Of a DNA stretch of 64,000 bases, positions 39,621-47,876 are shown in pieces (positions within the stretch are counted from its first letter, which is position 1; every line of letters begins with the position of its first letter). Made by a program: the position numbers and the translations under genes. The DNA is from CAYNZV01 sp965217095 (GTDB lineage Bacteria; Latescibacterota; UBA2968; UBA8231). Location of the stretch: assembly GCA_965217095.1 (NCBI GenBank), contig OZ244235.1, positions 1,240,001 through 1,304,000 on the forward strand, read 5' to 3'. Under the pieces are notes generated by a model. That model searched no databases. It had not been told where the DNA came from and worked only from the letters and a program-made list of their open reading frames with translations.

Positions 39621-40234
39621 CTCAAGCTACTACTATGGCAGCAACTGTCGATCCTGCGGAATCTCCACTTACCCCTGAGAGCTGGGGCAAGCTCGGAATG
39701 TGGATATTCCTCGCAGGAGATGCGATGTCGTTTGGAGCCCTGCTTGCTGGTTATGGTGCCCTCCGAGCTGGAAGCACCGACTGGCCTATCCCGTCGGAGG
39801 TGCTCGGCATACCCCTCACGGCCTTCATGACCTTTCTGCTGATCTGCAGCAGTGTAACCATGGTGAAGGCCTTGTCGGCAATAAAGCATGGCAACTCAAA
39901 GGGAATGCGGAACTATTTACTGTTGACCATTCTGGGTGGTCTGATTTTCCTGGGCTGCCAAGCATACGAATGGACAGTCCTGATCAATGGGGGTCTTGGT
40001 TTTAGTACTAATCCTTATGGGAGTTATCTCTTTGGCACTACCTTCTTTGCCATTACAGGTTTTCATGGGGCCCACGTTACCGGGGGCGTCATATATCTTA
40101 TATGTATAATGATACGGGGAATGCGCGGCAAATATTCGGCCAAGAATTATGACCACGTTGAGATCCTCGGGTTATACTGGCATTTCGTAGACCTTGTATG
40201 GATCATGGTGTTTACCTTTGTCTACCTGCTATAA
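39617..40234 (+). CDS. Cytochrome c oxidase subunit III, second copy
   Basis: A 205-residue membrane protein with five helices of the subunit III family: GKLGMWIFLAGDAMSFGALLAG, GFHGAHVTGGVIYLI and GLYWHFVDLVWIMVFTFVYL. The usual Glu of the second segment is Asp here (AGDAMSFG against QEIMFFG). Start is TTG 39617, which overlaps the preceding stop, or ATG 39635. It pairs with the copy at 38623-39321; in some oxidases subunit III is split or duplicated, and a split role between the two is possible. Confidence 0.87.
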   Translation: MTQATTMAATVDPAESPLTPESWGKLGMWIFLAGDAMSFGALLAGYGALRAGSTDWPIPSEVLGIPLTAFMTFLLICSSVTMVKALSAIKHGNSKGMRNYLLLTILGGLIFLGCQAYEWTVLINGGLGFSTNPYGSYLFGTTFFAITGFHGAHVTGGVIYLICIMIRGMRGKYSAKNYDHVEILGLYWHFVDLVWIMVFTFVYLL

Positions 40235-40316
40235 TGTGGAGCGGGACAATGACCATAGAATGTAGCTTTCAGAATTTGGGATCTGGTCATACTCTCATAA
40301 TGAGGAGAGAAAGACA

Positions 40317-40640
40317 ATGACAGATATTCACGACGAACCGAACTACATGGGTGTGTTCTATATGTTGGCAGTGCTCACGGTTGTTGAGATCGGTATCATA
40401 TATGTGCCGATAGCCAAACTGATCATAGCATTCGGGCTGGTTATCCTGGCTGTAGCTAAGGCCGCGCTTGTTGGTATGTATTTTATGCACCTGAAATTCG
40501 AGAAACGTACGCTGGGTTTGATTGCTCTGACTCCAATGGTGATCTGTACCCTACTGATATTCGCGCTCCTTCCAGACCTGACCGGAACTCCTCATCAATC
40601 ATCGGCGCCGACCGTTGAGAAACAGTCTATTTCTCCATAG
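40317..40640 (+). CDS. coxD: Cytochrome c oxidase subunit IV
   Basis: A 107-residue protein with three transmembrane helices and the GMYFMHLKFEKRTLGLIAL segment characteristic of prokaryotic subunit IV. A hydrophilic tail of about 20 residues follows the last helix. GAGGAGAGAAAGACA precedes the ATG. It corresponds to coxD of the first operon (17802-18110) but is only distantly similar. Confidence 0.9.
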   Translation: MTDIHDEPNYMGVFYMLAVLTVVEIGIIYVPIAKLIIAFGLVILAVAKAALVGMYFMHLKFEKRTLGLIALTPMVICTLLIFALLPDLTGTPHQSSAPTVEKQSISP

Positions 40641-40701
40641 TGCAACGGAATTTCGACGATTTATCCATGCGCAACACTCACAAACCTGCAAAGGACCCGC
40701 G

Positions 40702-41430
40702 ATGAAACTGAACAGACATCCCCTCACGGCTGTGACGATGATTGCATTGACATTGGCCCTGTCCGGCATGGCCCGAGGGCAGGCATCCGGCGCTGGAGGG
40801 TCAATCAGCGGCGCGGTCAAGTACGATGGCGAGGCGCCGGCAGCGAAAAAGCTGCCCGTCAGTAAAGACGTGAACGTCTGCGGCGTGCACGAGAAATTCT
40901 CTGAAGACCTTGTCGTCTCGGCCACTGGTGGTATCCAAAATGTCTTCGTGCAGGTGCTCGGAGCGAAGGGTGAAGTCACAATTCCCAAGGAGCGGCCCTC
41001 TGTCGTCCAAAAGGGATGTCAGTTCATTCCGCATATTCAGGTCGTCCCTGCCGGTTCGAGAATGAACATCATGAATGAGGATGGCATCGCTCACAATCTC
41101 CATACGCTCAGCGTGGAGAATCCGTCCTTCAATCGACTGCAGCCCGGTATCAAGAAGAGGATGATTACCCGAAAGAACGATCTGCTAATTCCGGAGATCA
41201 TACCGATGAAGTGCGATCTTCACGGCTGGATGCAGGCGTGGATCGTCGTGACCGATCACCCCTATCACGCCATATCCGATCAGGAGGGTTCATTCCAGAT
41301 ATCCGGTATCCCGCCGGGGACGTACACGGTTCAGTTCTGGCACGAAACGCTGGGGCTACAGTCGCAGGAAGTGACCGTGGGGAGCGGAGCCGATACAGGA
41401 GTCAGTGTAGCCTTCAAGGCCGGAACGTAG
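40702..41430 (+). CDS. Exported cupredoxin-like protein, paralogue of 18305-19036
   Basis: A 242-residue protein with a signal peptide (to about residue 26, MARGQA). As in the paralogue, SISGAVKYDGEAP is followed by a cupredoxin-like region with His in DGIAHNLHTLS and the group MKCDLHGWM (Cys, His, Met), and a C-terminal beta-sandwich (QEGSFQISGIPPGTYTVQFW). It lacks the Lys tail of the other copy. It is the last gene before a strong terminator, so each oxidase system of this window ends with one such protein. I infer an electron-transfer or copper-delivery role. Confidence 0.8.
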   Translation: MKLNRHPLTAVTMIALTLALSGMARGQASGAGGSISGAVKYDGEAPAAKKLPVSKDVNVCGVHEKFSEDLVVSATGGIQNVFVQVLGAKGEVTIPKERPSVVQKGCQFIPHIQVVPAGSRMNIMNEDGIAHNLHTLSVENPSFNRLQPGIKKRMITRKNDLLIPEIIPMKCDLHGWMQAWIVVTDHPYHAISDQEGSFQISGIPPGTYTVQFWHETLGLQSQEVTVGSGADTGVSVAFKAGT

Positions 41431-41542
41431 GTCGATAAACCAGCCGCACAGATCGAGCGGCGGCGGATTTTTCAACCTCGTTATTCTTGAGAGGTTTCGC
41501 TCATCCGATTTCGTCTGGAAGAGGTCCCATTCACAATAGATA

Positions 41543-41576
41543 ACCCCCACAAGGCAAAAGCCCTGCGGGGGTTTTT
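41543..41576 (+). terminator. Rho-independent terminator of the second oxidase operon
   Basis: Stem ACCCCCaCAaGGC, loop AAAA, stem GCCctGcGGGGGT, followed by TTTTTC. It lies 113 bases after the last gene of the operon and before the convergent GroES-like gene. Confidence 0.9.
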
Positions 41577-41596
41577 CGTATCACCTATAGCTGATC

Positions 41597-41959
41597 TCAA
41601 ATTGTGCGCACGATAGCAAGTATTGCGTTGTGGGGCACGACTACATACTTCTCGTTTTCGAATTTTACTTCGATGGCATCCTTACGCAGAAAAATGGCGT
41701 GATCACTTTTCTGGACTTGCAGAGGGATATAACGCATATGTTCTTCGCTACCAGCCTTCCAAGGCGATTCATCCTCTGCGGATTTGGGCGGCAACGGGAT
41801 TCCAGGGCCTATCTCCTCGACGAAGCCACTCTGCACCGTCTCTTTTTCTAACGCTGTTGGCGGTAGATAGAGCCCGACTTCAGTGCGTTCCTCCGAGCTG
41901 TCCAGTCGGATCAGGACGCGGTCCCCAACAACCAGTAGTTCTTTGTCACCTCTGATCAT
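41597..41959 (-). CDS. GroES-like co-chaperonin family protein
   Basis: A 120-residue protein of the GroES fold, somewhat longer than classical GroES (about 97). Conserved elements are VVGDRVLIRLDSSEERTEVG at the N-terminus, GFVEEIGPGIPLPP, and the C-terminal VVVPHNAILAIVRTI. A mobile-loop equivalent (EERTEVGLYLPPTALEKE) is present, and an insertion of about 20 residues with SPWKAGSEEHMRYIP lies in the roof region. No groEL is adjacent. This divergent type is found beside classical GroES in several phyla; its partner is unknown. Confidence 0.8.
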   Translation of the reverse strand: MIRGDKELLVVGDRVLIRLDSSEERTEVGLYLPPTALEKETVQSGFVEEIGPGIPLPPKSAEDESPWKAGSEEHMRYIPLQVQKSDHAIFLRKDAIEVKFENEKYVVVPHNAILAIVRTI

Positions 41960-42051
41960 CTTGTAGCCAAATCTCCACTGTTTTTTTGTGTCACCACATG
42001 GATGTCCCCTCGGACGGCGACACCTTGACTTTGAGCCCCTGAGCTATCCTC

Positions 42052-42849
42052 TTACGAAGGCGCCCGAGTGGCTGCTGCCGCCCCAATTATACCAGCCTGA
42101 TTCCGCATGTGAGCGGGAACGACCCTGGTATCCACCTCCAAATACGGAAGGAACTTTTCGTGTTTCTTGCTTACTCCTCCCCCCACGATAATCAAGTCCG
42201 GCCAGACATAGAATTGAATCCTCCTAAAGTATTTGTCCAGCCTCCGCGCCCACGTTTTCCACGGGAGCTTCTTTCTCTCGCGCACGCTGGCCGCGGTCCA
42301 CGACTCCGCATCGCGACCATCGATTTCAATATGTCCCAATTCGGTATTAGGCACCAGATGGCCGTCAATGAACAAAGCCGTCCCAATGCCAGTTCCGAGG
42401 GTGGCGACCAGAACTACCCCCTTTTCACCGCGCCCAGCGCCGAAGCGCATCTCAGCCACCCCTGCGGCGTCAGCATCATTGAGCACGGTGACCCTTCGTC
42501 CGGTCGCCTCCCCAAACAGCTGCTCAACATTTCGTCCTATCCACTTCTTTGAGATGTTCGAGGCGATCTTGACATGCCCAGATCTGATGGCTGCGGGGAA
42601 TCCGCAACCGATAGGACCTTTCCAGCCGAAATGGCTGACGACCTCCCTCACGCTCGCCGAAACCGCTTTGGGCGTTGCCGGGTGCGGCGTCAGAACTCTG
42701 TATCGCTCGGCCGCCAACACGCCAACCTCCACGTCGACCGGAGCGCCTTTGATACCCGTGCCCCCGATGTCTATCCCAAGAATGTGTTTGCTCTGATCCG
42801 CCGTTGCCACCGGGTCCCTATCAGTTGATAGCTTTCTGCCTGGTGTCAT
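42052..42849 (-). CDS. ppgK: Polyphosphate glucokinase (ROK family)
   Basis: A 265-residue cytoplasmic kinase that phosphorylates glucose using polyphosphate (and often ATP). The phosphate-binding motif LGIDIGGTGIKGA is near residue 25; VATLGTGIGTALFIDGHLVP and NTELGHIEIDG carry the sugar-binding residues, and WPDLIIVGGGVSKKHEKFLP is characteristic of PpgK rather than other ROK kinases. The classical ROK zinc motif is absent, as is usual in this subgroup. The start may be the Met at residue 1 or a site nearer LGIDIGG. It follows the broken TolC gene by 2 bases on the same strand. Confidence 0.88.
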   Translation of the reverse strand: MTPGRKLSTDRDPVATADQSKHILGIDIGGTGIKGAPVDVEVGVLAAERYRVLTPHPATPKAVSASVREVVSHFGWKGPIGCGFPAAIRSGHVKIASNISKKWIGRNVEQLFGEATGRRVTVLNDADAAGVAEMRFGAGRGEKGVVLVATLGTGIGTALFIDGHLVPNTELGHIEIDGRDAESWTAASVRERKKLPWKTWARRLDKYFRRIQFYVWPDLIIVGGGVSKKHEKFLPYLEVDTRVVPAHMRNQAGIIGAAAATRAPS

Positions 42850-42851
42850 GG

Positions 42852-44202
42852 CTATTGCCCCGAGAGCATGCCGGTTGCCTGCTCGAGCCTGACTAAAGCT
42901 ACCGCCCTATCGTGAGCTACGTCGGCCAGGTCCGCCTCCGCCTGCCGGATCACCAATTGGGCATCCAAGAGCTCCAACTGGGTCCCCAGCCCGTTGAAAT
43001 ACCTCGACTGCGCCATCGATAGTCCGGTCTCGGCCAGCCCGAGAACCCCTTGTTGGCTTGCCAGTCGCGATTCTGATGCCCGTAGATCGAGCCAGGCCCG
43101 TTTTCACCTCCAGACCAATAATCTTCGCCACACGCTGCTTTTCCAACTCCGACTTACGAAGTTCGATGTTCGCCTCTTCTATTTTCGATCGCGTCAGCAG
43201 CCCATCGAAAATCGGGAACCTCAACGACAGACCCGTACTCAAGCTCCTGCGCCATTCCTCGCCAGCAACGTCTAAATTATCGGTTTGTAGCTGCATCTGT
43301 CCGTTAGCTACCAAAAAAATCTCGGGTTTTAATCCCGCCCGCTCGACATCCACATCCCGGCGTCTAGCCTGTACCAGGGCTCCCAGCTGTTGCATCTCCG
43401 GGCGCTGTTGCAGAGCCAGACTGACAAGCCTGCCCAGGCTGTCCGTGGGAACAGCCGCCTGGCGATCGAACCCTCCCACCAGCGCCAGTTTTCTATCCGG
43501 ATCGATCCCTACAAGCCGCTTGAAATCGGCCCGGGACATGTCCAATCCGTTTCGCACCTCGATGGAGTCACTCTGCAACACGTTGACCTGCACACGAGCT
43601 CGAACAAGATCGTATTCCAGAGCGCGTCCAGCACGTCTTAACGCCGTCACCTGGCGCAAGTTTGAGCGCGCGCGGATCAGCGCCGAAGCGCTCACCTTGT
43701 CGAGCTCGATGGCACGCATCACCGAGTAGAAGCCCTCCTCGACCATAGCCCGGATCTGTTGCCGGATGCCACGTTCCGCGGCCACGGAATACCTGGTGAG
43801 GCTTCGCGCTGAAGACCTGGATGCTCTGATCCTGCCACCGCTGTACAAGGCTTGCGAAAGGACCAGATTCCCGGTAAGGCTGTTATCCGTACCGATGTTG
43901 AAACGTTGGCGGCCGGTTGGGGTATCGAATACAACCGTCGGTAGGAGCCATGAGCGACTGTAGCCTAAGGACAGATCCACGCGTGGCAGACCCCCAGCCC
44001 GCACCTGGCCGTACGCAGCTTTCGACTTGCCCACGTCCTCCTGGGCCATACGCACTTCTTCATTGCGTTGAAGCGCACGTTCGATCGCCTCGGGAAGGGT
44101 CAGCGCGATCAGATCGGTCAGTTCAGTGGGGAAAAGGGGGTTAGCGCTCAGCGCCCAAACGATCAGAGCCATGCGCTTCGTGCCCACGCCGAGCACTCTC
44201 AC
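42852..44202 (-). pseudogene. TolC-family outer-membrane efflux protein gene with a frameshift
   Basis: The gene would encode about 449 residues of an outer-membrane channel-tunnel protein. The first part reads well from ALTLPEAIERALQRNEEVR through repeated helical sections to GLEVKT. There an extra G (CCC at 43097-43099 on the plus strand) shifts the frame: the original frame ends in nonsense at 42907, but the -1 frame continues with WLDLRASESRLASQQGVLGL, then SRYFNGLGTQLELLDAQLVI, and ends ATGMLSGQ-stop at 42852. Removing one base restores a normal TolC C-terminus. Either a recent mutation or a homopolymer sequencing error. Start is GTG 44202 or ATG 44172, adjacent to the pentapeptide gene. 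Confidence 0.85.
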
Positions 44203-44204
44203 AT

Positions 44205-45110
44205 CTACTCTGTTGCTTCCAGACCCATCGTTGTGTCGTCTACCAACGCGTCTTCGAGATCGTCCTTAGCCAGCCCCTCAACGTCCCGCAAATCGGCGCC
44301 ACGAAGAATGGTTTCGAAGAGCTCGCACCCCTGCATTTTTGCTCGGCGCAGGTTAGCGCCCTCCAGGTTGGCTTCGCAGAGGTTGGCTCCTTTGAGGTCC
44401 GCGCCCTCCAGGTCGGCTCCTTGAAGATCGGCGTTCTGCAGATCGCACATAAAGAGGTTAGCGTCCTGCAGCTTGGCTTTCTTAAGTATCGCGCCTTGGA
44501 GATTGGCTTCGCACAGGTCGGATCTCCTGAAGTCGGCGCGGTCGAGCGCGGCTTCCTCTAACACCACCTCCCGCATCTTGGCCCCGACGAAGTTTGCCCC
44601 GCTCCCTTTGACCTTCTTCAGGTTCGCCTTGTCCAGCAAAGCCTCAAGCAGGTCGGCGGAGCGCAGGTCCGCCAGAAAGAGATCGACGTTCTGAAGCTCC
44701 GCTTTCTGCAGATTCGATTCGCGCAGGTCGCAACCCCTCAAAACCGCACCCTGCAGATACTGCTCGCGCAGATTGCAGCTGCCCAGGTTAGCACGCTCCC
44801 CTTCAGCTGATTTCGAGGACACCCAGAGCCTATGCCGGTCAAGGATGTGTTCGACTTCGTCTGGGGTAAATTCCCGCAGCGCTTGTTGCCCTTGAGACTC
44901 GCGCTCGGGATCCGTTGGAGCTTCTTCTCCGCGTCCCGCCGCAACCTGGGCAGCCGGTTGGTCTTGGCTGGTCGCGCCAGCGGAGTCCTTGGCCTGGCTA
45001 GACGATTGCGAAGCCTTGGCGGCTTTCTTCTTTCCAGCTTTTTTCTTTAGCTGTCCGCGCTTGGCGACAGCGGACTTCAGCTTGGAAAGCACCTTCCTCT
45101 TCGCTGCCAC
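44205..45110 (-). CDS. Pentapeptide-repeat protein with basic N-terminal tail
   Basis: A 301-residue protein. Residues 1-60 are a Lys-, Ala- and Gln-rich tail (MAAKRKVLSKLKSAVAKRGQ) of the type seen in nucleic-acid-binding or disordered extensions. Then comes FTPDEVEHILDRHRLWVSSK followed by SAEGERANL, which matches the pre-repeat segment of the pentapeptide protein at 384-1184 (L-x(3)-H-R-x-W-x(2)-(S/T)-K-x(3)-G-E). From about residue 115 to 285 A(D/N)L-type pentapeptides form a beta-helix. No signal peptide. It precedes the TolC gene by 2 bases on the same strand. Function unknown. Confidence 0.85.
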   Translation of the reverse strand: MAAKRKVLSKLKSAVAKRGQLKKKAGKKKAAKASQSSSQAKDSAGATSQDQPAAQVAAGRGEEAPTDPERESQGQQALREFTPDEVEHILDRHRLWVSSKSAEGERANLGSCNLREQYLQGAVLRGCDLRESNLQKAELQNVDLFLADLRSADLLEALLDKANLKKVKGSGANFVGAKMREVVLEEAALDRADFRRSDLCEANLQGAILKKAKLQDANLFMCDLQNADLQGADLEGADLKGANLCEANLEGANLRRAKMQGCELFETILRGADLRDVEGLAKDDLEDALVDDTTMGLEATE

Positions 45111-45148
45111 TTAATACCCTTTCTCGAGCGACAGCCGTGCCGTGTCCA

Positions 45149-45535
45149 TCAATCCTTCTTCTTGTTCAACATCGAACGCAATGACTCGGCAACCTGCTCA
45201 GGTTGCTCCTGGACTCTCTTTTGCACCCTTTCTTTGGTGACCTCACCCACCTCGACAAGCTGGGTAAATTCATCTTCGGAGACATGATCCCGCGCCTCGC
45301 CGTAAACCTGAGTCTGTTGTTTCTTTTTGCCGCCGAGACTATTTAGGAACCACATGAGAAACAGGAAAACGCCGACTCCGGAGGCCAATGCAAACAGGAG
45401 TGACCCCGTTCGCATCCACAGGTGCCCAGAAGCGAGCCCGGCAAGTGCTGCGGCCAATATGGCGACCAGCGATTTGTTTATGGACAGCATTATATTCTGA
45501 GAACGCTCCGATTGATCGTTGAAAATATACGCCAT
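45149..45535 (-). CDS. Hypothetical membrane protein, 128 residues
   Basis: Not recognised. Two transmembrane helices (about residues 24-41 and 44-65) and a cytoplasmic tail. The tail ends VEVGEVTKERVQKRVQEQPE followed by QVAESLRSMLNKKKD, which resembles the FliG-binding C-terminus of the flagellar M-ring protein FliF (EQPE-x-V-A-x-x-I/L-R-x-x-L), although no flagellar gene is nearby. ATG 45490 (MLSINKSLV) is a possible alternative start. Same strand as the pentapeptide gene, 38 bases upstream of it. Confidence 0.55.
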   Translation of the reverse strand: MAYIFNDQSERSQNIMLSINKSLVAILAAALAGLASGHLWMRTGSLLFALASGVGVFLFLMWFLNSLGGKKKQQTQVYGEARDHVSEDEFTQLVEVGEVTKERVQKRVQEQPEQVAESLRSMLNKKKD

Positions 45536-45582
45536 TCTGTGAGCGGGAAACAGAGGATCTCCGTATCTTCGCCCGCTATCCG

Positions 45583-45810
45583 ATGATTGGTGAAATCTTA
45601 AATCTAATTCTCGGCGCCGGAGCCACGGTGGGCTATTTGTATGTCTGGCGGCGGGTGACTGCGCCCCGAGCCGGCATGGAAGAGAATGGCCCGTCCCGGA
45701 TGCGGCTGCGCCTCTGGCAGCTGCTGTTCCTCCTGGGGTTAACCCCTTACGTGCTGTTAGTGTTTTTCATGATGGATTTGCTGGCGCGGACCGTCGGGAG
45801 CATTCCGTGA
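45583..45810 (+). CDS. Small hypothetical membrane protein, 75 residues
   Basis: Not recognised. Two hydrophobic helices (about residues 2-22 and 43-68) joined by a basic loop (RRVTAPRAGMEENGPSRMRL). Start ATG 45583 faces the minus-strand gene across 47 bases. No motif suggests a function. The following 180 bases (45811-45989) hold no gene I can support. Confidence 0.5.
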   Translation: MIGEILNLILGAGATVGYLYVWRRVTAPRAGMEENGPSRMRLRLWQLLFLLGLTPYVLLVFFMMDLLARTVGSIP

Positions 45811-45989
45811 CCACGGGTCGATCGCTACGCTTCGGCACTACCGACACTGGGCATCGGCCCCGACCCCAAAAATTGCGTACATGCCTTGTAAATCTGACTC
45901 ATTTGCCTTTTCTTTTAGTCTTTTGGTGGCACGATTAATAGTTTCGGCAGCTGCGGGAATTCCGGGCTGCGAATGAAGGAGGCACGCTG

Positions 45990-46775
45990 TTGAGATTGAC
46001 CATTCCGGCTCTGGTAGTGGCCCTTTTTGGCCTATCGTCCTGTGGTACGAGTTCGCACGACTACAGCAAAGGGCTTCCCCCAAACGCGATCGACGAATTT
46101 ATAGACGCCGCCTACTCTGGTGACCTCGGCAAGGTCAAGGCATTGATAGACGCCGGCATCGACGTAAACGACCAGGACGAACACTATATGTCCGCCTTGG
46201 GCTGGGCAACCCGTCGCTACCATGCGGATGTCGTCAAGACGCTGTTGGCAGCCGGGGCAGATCCAAACACGAAACGACGCAAGAACATATCGGTGTTGAT
46301 GGATGCGGCCTTCTATTCCAACGAGGAAGTATTGAAGCTGCTCATCGACGCCGGTGCCGAGTTGAACGCGCAGTCGGAAACGGGAGGAAACGCGTTAAAA
46401 TCCGCCGTGGACAAGGGCAGACTGGACATTGTGAAGGCACTCATAGCGGCCGGAGCCGACGTGGATATCAAGAATGAGGCGGGATACACCCCGCTCTACA
46501 AGGCCCTGTCGGAGCGCTACGAGGAGATCGCCCTGCAATTTATAGCGGCGGGCGCCGAGATCGAAACCAGACATGGCAATCGAGCTACGCCGCTCATACA
46601 GGCGATCCATTTCGGTTTGGCCGATGCGGTCAAAGCGATGGTCGCGGCAGGCGCAGATCTTACGGCCCAGGATAAAGGTGGTAAGACAGCGCTCGATTGG
46701 GCTATTTCTTCGAGACGCACGGAAATTGCAGAATACCTGTCAGGCGCGGGCGCCAAGCCCGGACAGGAGTTGTAA
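45990..46775 (+). CDS. Ankyrin-repeat lipoprotein
   Basis: A 261-residue exported protein starting at TTG 45990, preceded by GAAGGAGG at a good distance. The lipobox LSSC (Cys 18) marks it as a lipoprotein. From residue 40 to the end there are six to seven ankyrin repeats (GDLGKVKALIDAGIDVN, ADVVKTLLAAGADPN, DIVKALIAAGADVD and others), which form a helical solenoid for protein binding. The last repeat is GGKTALDWAISSRRTEIAEY. Partner unknown. A strong terminator follows. Confidence 0.88.
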   Translation: MRLTIPALVVALFGLSSCGTSSHDYSKGLPPNAIDEFIDAAYSGDLGKVKALIDAGIDVNDQDEHYMSALGWATRRYHADVVKTLLAAGADPNTKRRKNISVLMDAAFYSNEEVLKLLIDAGAELNAQSETGGNALKSAVDKGRLDIVKALIAAGADVDIKNEAGYTPLYKALSERYEEIALQFIAAGAEIETRHGNRATPLIQAIHFGLADAVKAMVAAGADLTAQDKGGKTALDWAISSRRTEIAEYLSGAGAKPGQEL

Positions 46776-46805
46776 ATAAGTCGCTTGACTGAGACCATAG
46801 GTCGA

Positions 46806-46839
46806 GGAGCCGCCACCCCATGGTCGGCTCCTTTTTTTT
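46806..46839 (+). terminator. Rho-independent terminator after the ankyrin gene
   Basis: Perfect stem GGAGCCG/CGGCTCC (46806-46812 and 46825-46831) followed by eight T residues. Confidence 0.92.
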
Positions 46840-46851
46840 GAGTCGGGAGCA

Positions 46852-47547
46852 ATGACCGAACCAACCAGGAAGAGGTATCCAGCCAAACCAATGCTTCAGC
46901 TGTTGGTCATTACCCTCTGCATGTGGGTTGGGTCAGGCTCTGAGCCCACCCAAGCCCTCGTAAAATCAGGTTCCAAGGAGGTTCGCGAAGAAGACGGCGA
47001 ACACTCACTTAGGCTGACCCAGGAGGAGGTCGAACGCCTGAAGGCGCTACTGCTCAAGAAAGGGATCCGCGCCAACTCGGGTGAAGGCACCGATTCCAGG
47101 ATTGAACTGGTCGCCAGTCTGTCGCCGCTCAAACCCACCGCAAGGATCGGCTCAGGAGGAAAGTGCTCGGTACAGTACCGGGGAATCGTGATCTCTTCAG
47201 CCGTAGATCTGGCCTCATATGTCGAAACCAATGCGGTCGATTTCGAGATTGGGGCTGGTGACCTGGCCGCTTCACTTGGGCTCGAAATGGGAATGGACTG
47301 GGTCGGCCAACGCAGATTTTTTCTTGAGATTTGGCTCGCCGGCGGCTCCGGTCCGCTGGAGGTTACGGACAAAGGTGAGCTCCTCGCGGAAGGTGGCATG
47401 GAGGAGGCCGGATCGCTGCTGACCGATCCGTTTGTCGTCAATGGAACCCCTGACGCCGATGGCTCGACCTACCGTATCGAGATCCGCGCCGGGCCGGGGG
47501 CAGCCAGTGGCACTCTGGGCGAGATCCGGCTCTACCGGCTCAAGTAA
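46852..47547 (+). CDS. Hypothetical exported protein, 231 residues
   Basis: Not recognised. An N-terminal hydrophobic stretch (PMLQLLVITLCMWVGSGSE, about residues 13-31) suggests export. The middle contains a helix LRLTQEEVERLKALLLKKGI, and the C-terminal 140 residues look like all-beta structure ending GEIRLYRLK. No catalytic motif is visible. It begins 12 bases after the terminator of the ankyrin gene, so it should have its own promoter overlapping that hairpin, or be reached by read-through. Confidence 0.55.
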   Translation: MTEPTRKRYPAKPMLQLLVITLCMWVGSGSEPTQALVKSGSKEVREEDGEHSLRLTQEEVERLKALLLKKGIRANSGEGTDSRIELVASLSPLKPTARIGSGGKCSVQYRGIVISSAVDLASYVETNAVDFEIGAGDLAASLGLEMGMDWVGQRRFFLEIWLAGGSGPLEVTDKGELLAEGGMEEAGSLLTDPFVVNGTPDADGSTYRIEIRAGPGAASGTLGEIRLYRLK

Positions 47548-47566
47548 CGACCGGTTTCACCGCAAC

Positions 47567-47785
47567 CTACATCGCACAAGAGCCCGGACCCCGCGGATCG
47601 CCGCACGTGCCGCACGGACCAGCCTGCTGACGCAAGACTGCGTCTGATCCGCTCGTCGCAAAGGTGGAATACCGCTTCGTGAGGCTCGTGCTGGAACAGT
47701 CTGGGCAGGAAACCTCTCCTTCGCCCTGAACCAAGATCTCGAACTCGGTTTTGCAGGAATCACAGCTGAATTCGAAAATAGGCAC
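47567..47785 (-). CDS. FmdB-family zinc-ribbon protein
   Basis: A 72-residue protein with the FmdB/CxxC_CXXC_SSSS zinc ribbon at its start: PIFEFSCDSCKTEFEILVQG and VSCPDCSS (two CxxC pairs) followed by TKRYSTFA. The C-terminal third adds GPCGTCGDPRGPGSC, common in this family. These small proteins are suspected regulators, but their role is not established. It stands alone between two unrelated genes. Confidence 0.85.
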   Translation of the reverse strand: MPIFEFSCDSCKTEFEILVQGEGEVSCPDCSSTSLTKRYSTFATSGSDAVLRQQAGPCGTCGDPRGPGSCAM

Positions 47786-47876
47786 GTGATCTCCCCTGTG
47801 CTTAGAAACTATATGAATTCCATTACTTACTCTACCACAACAGGTTACAAATGAAATCTAACCCTGCAGGCCCTTC

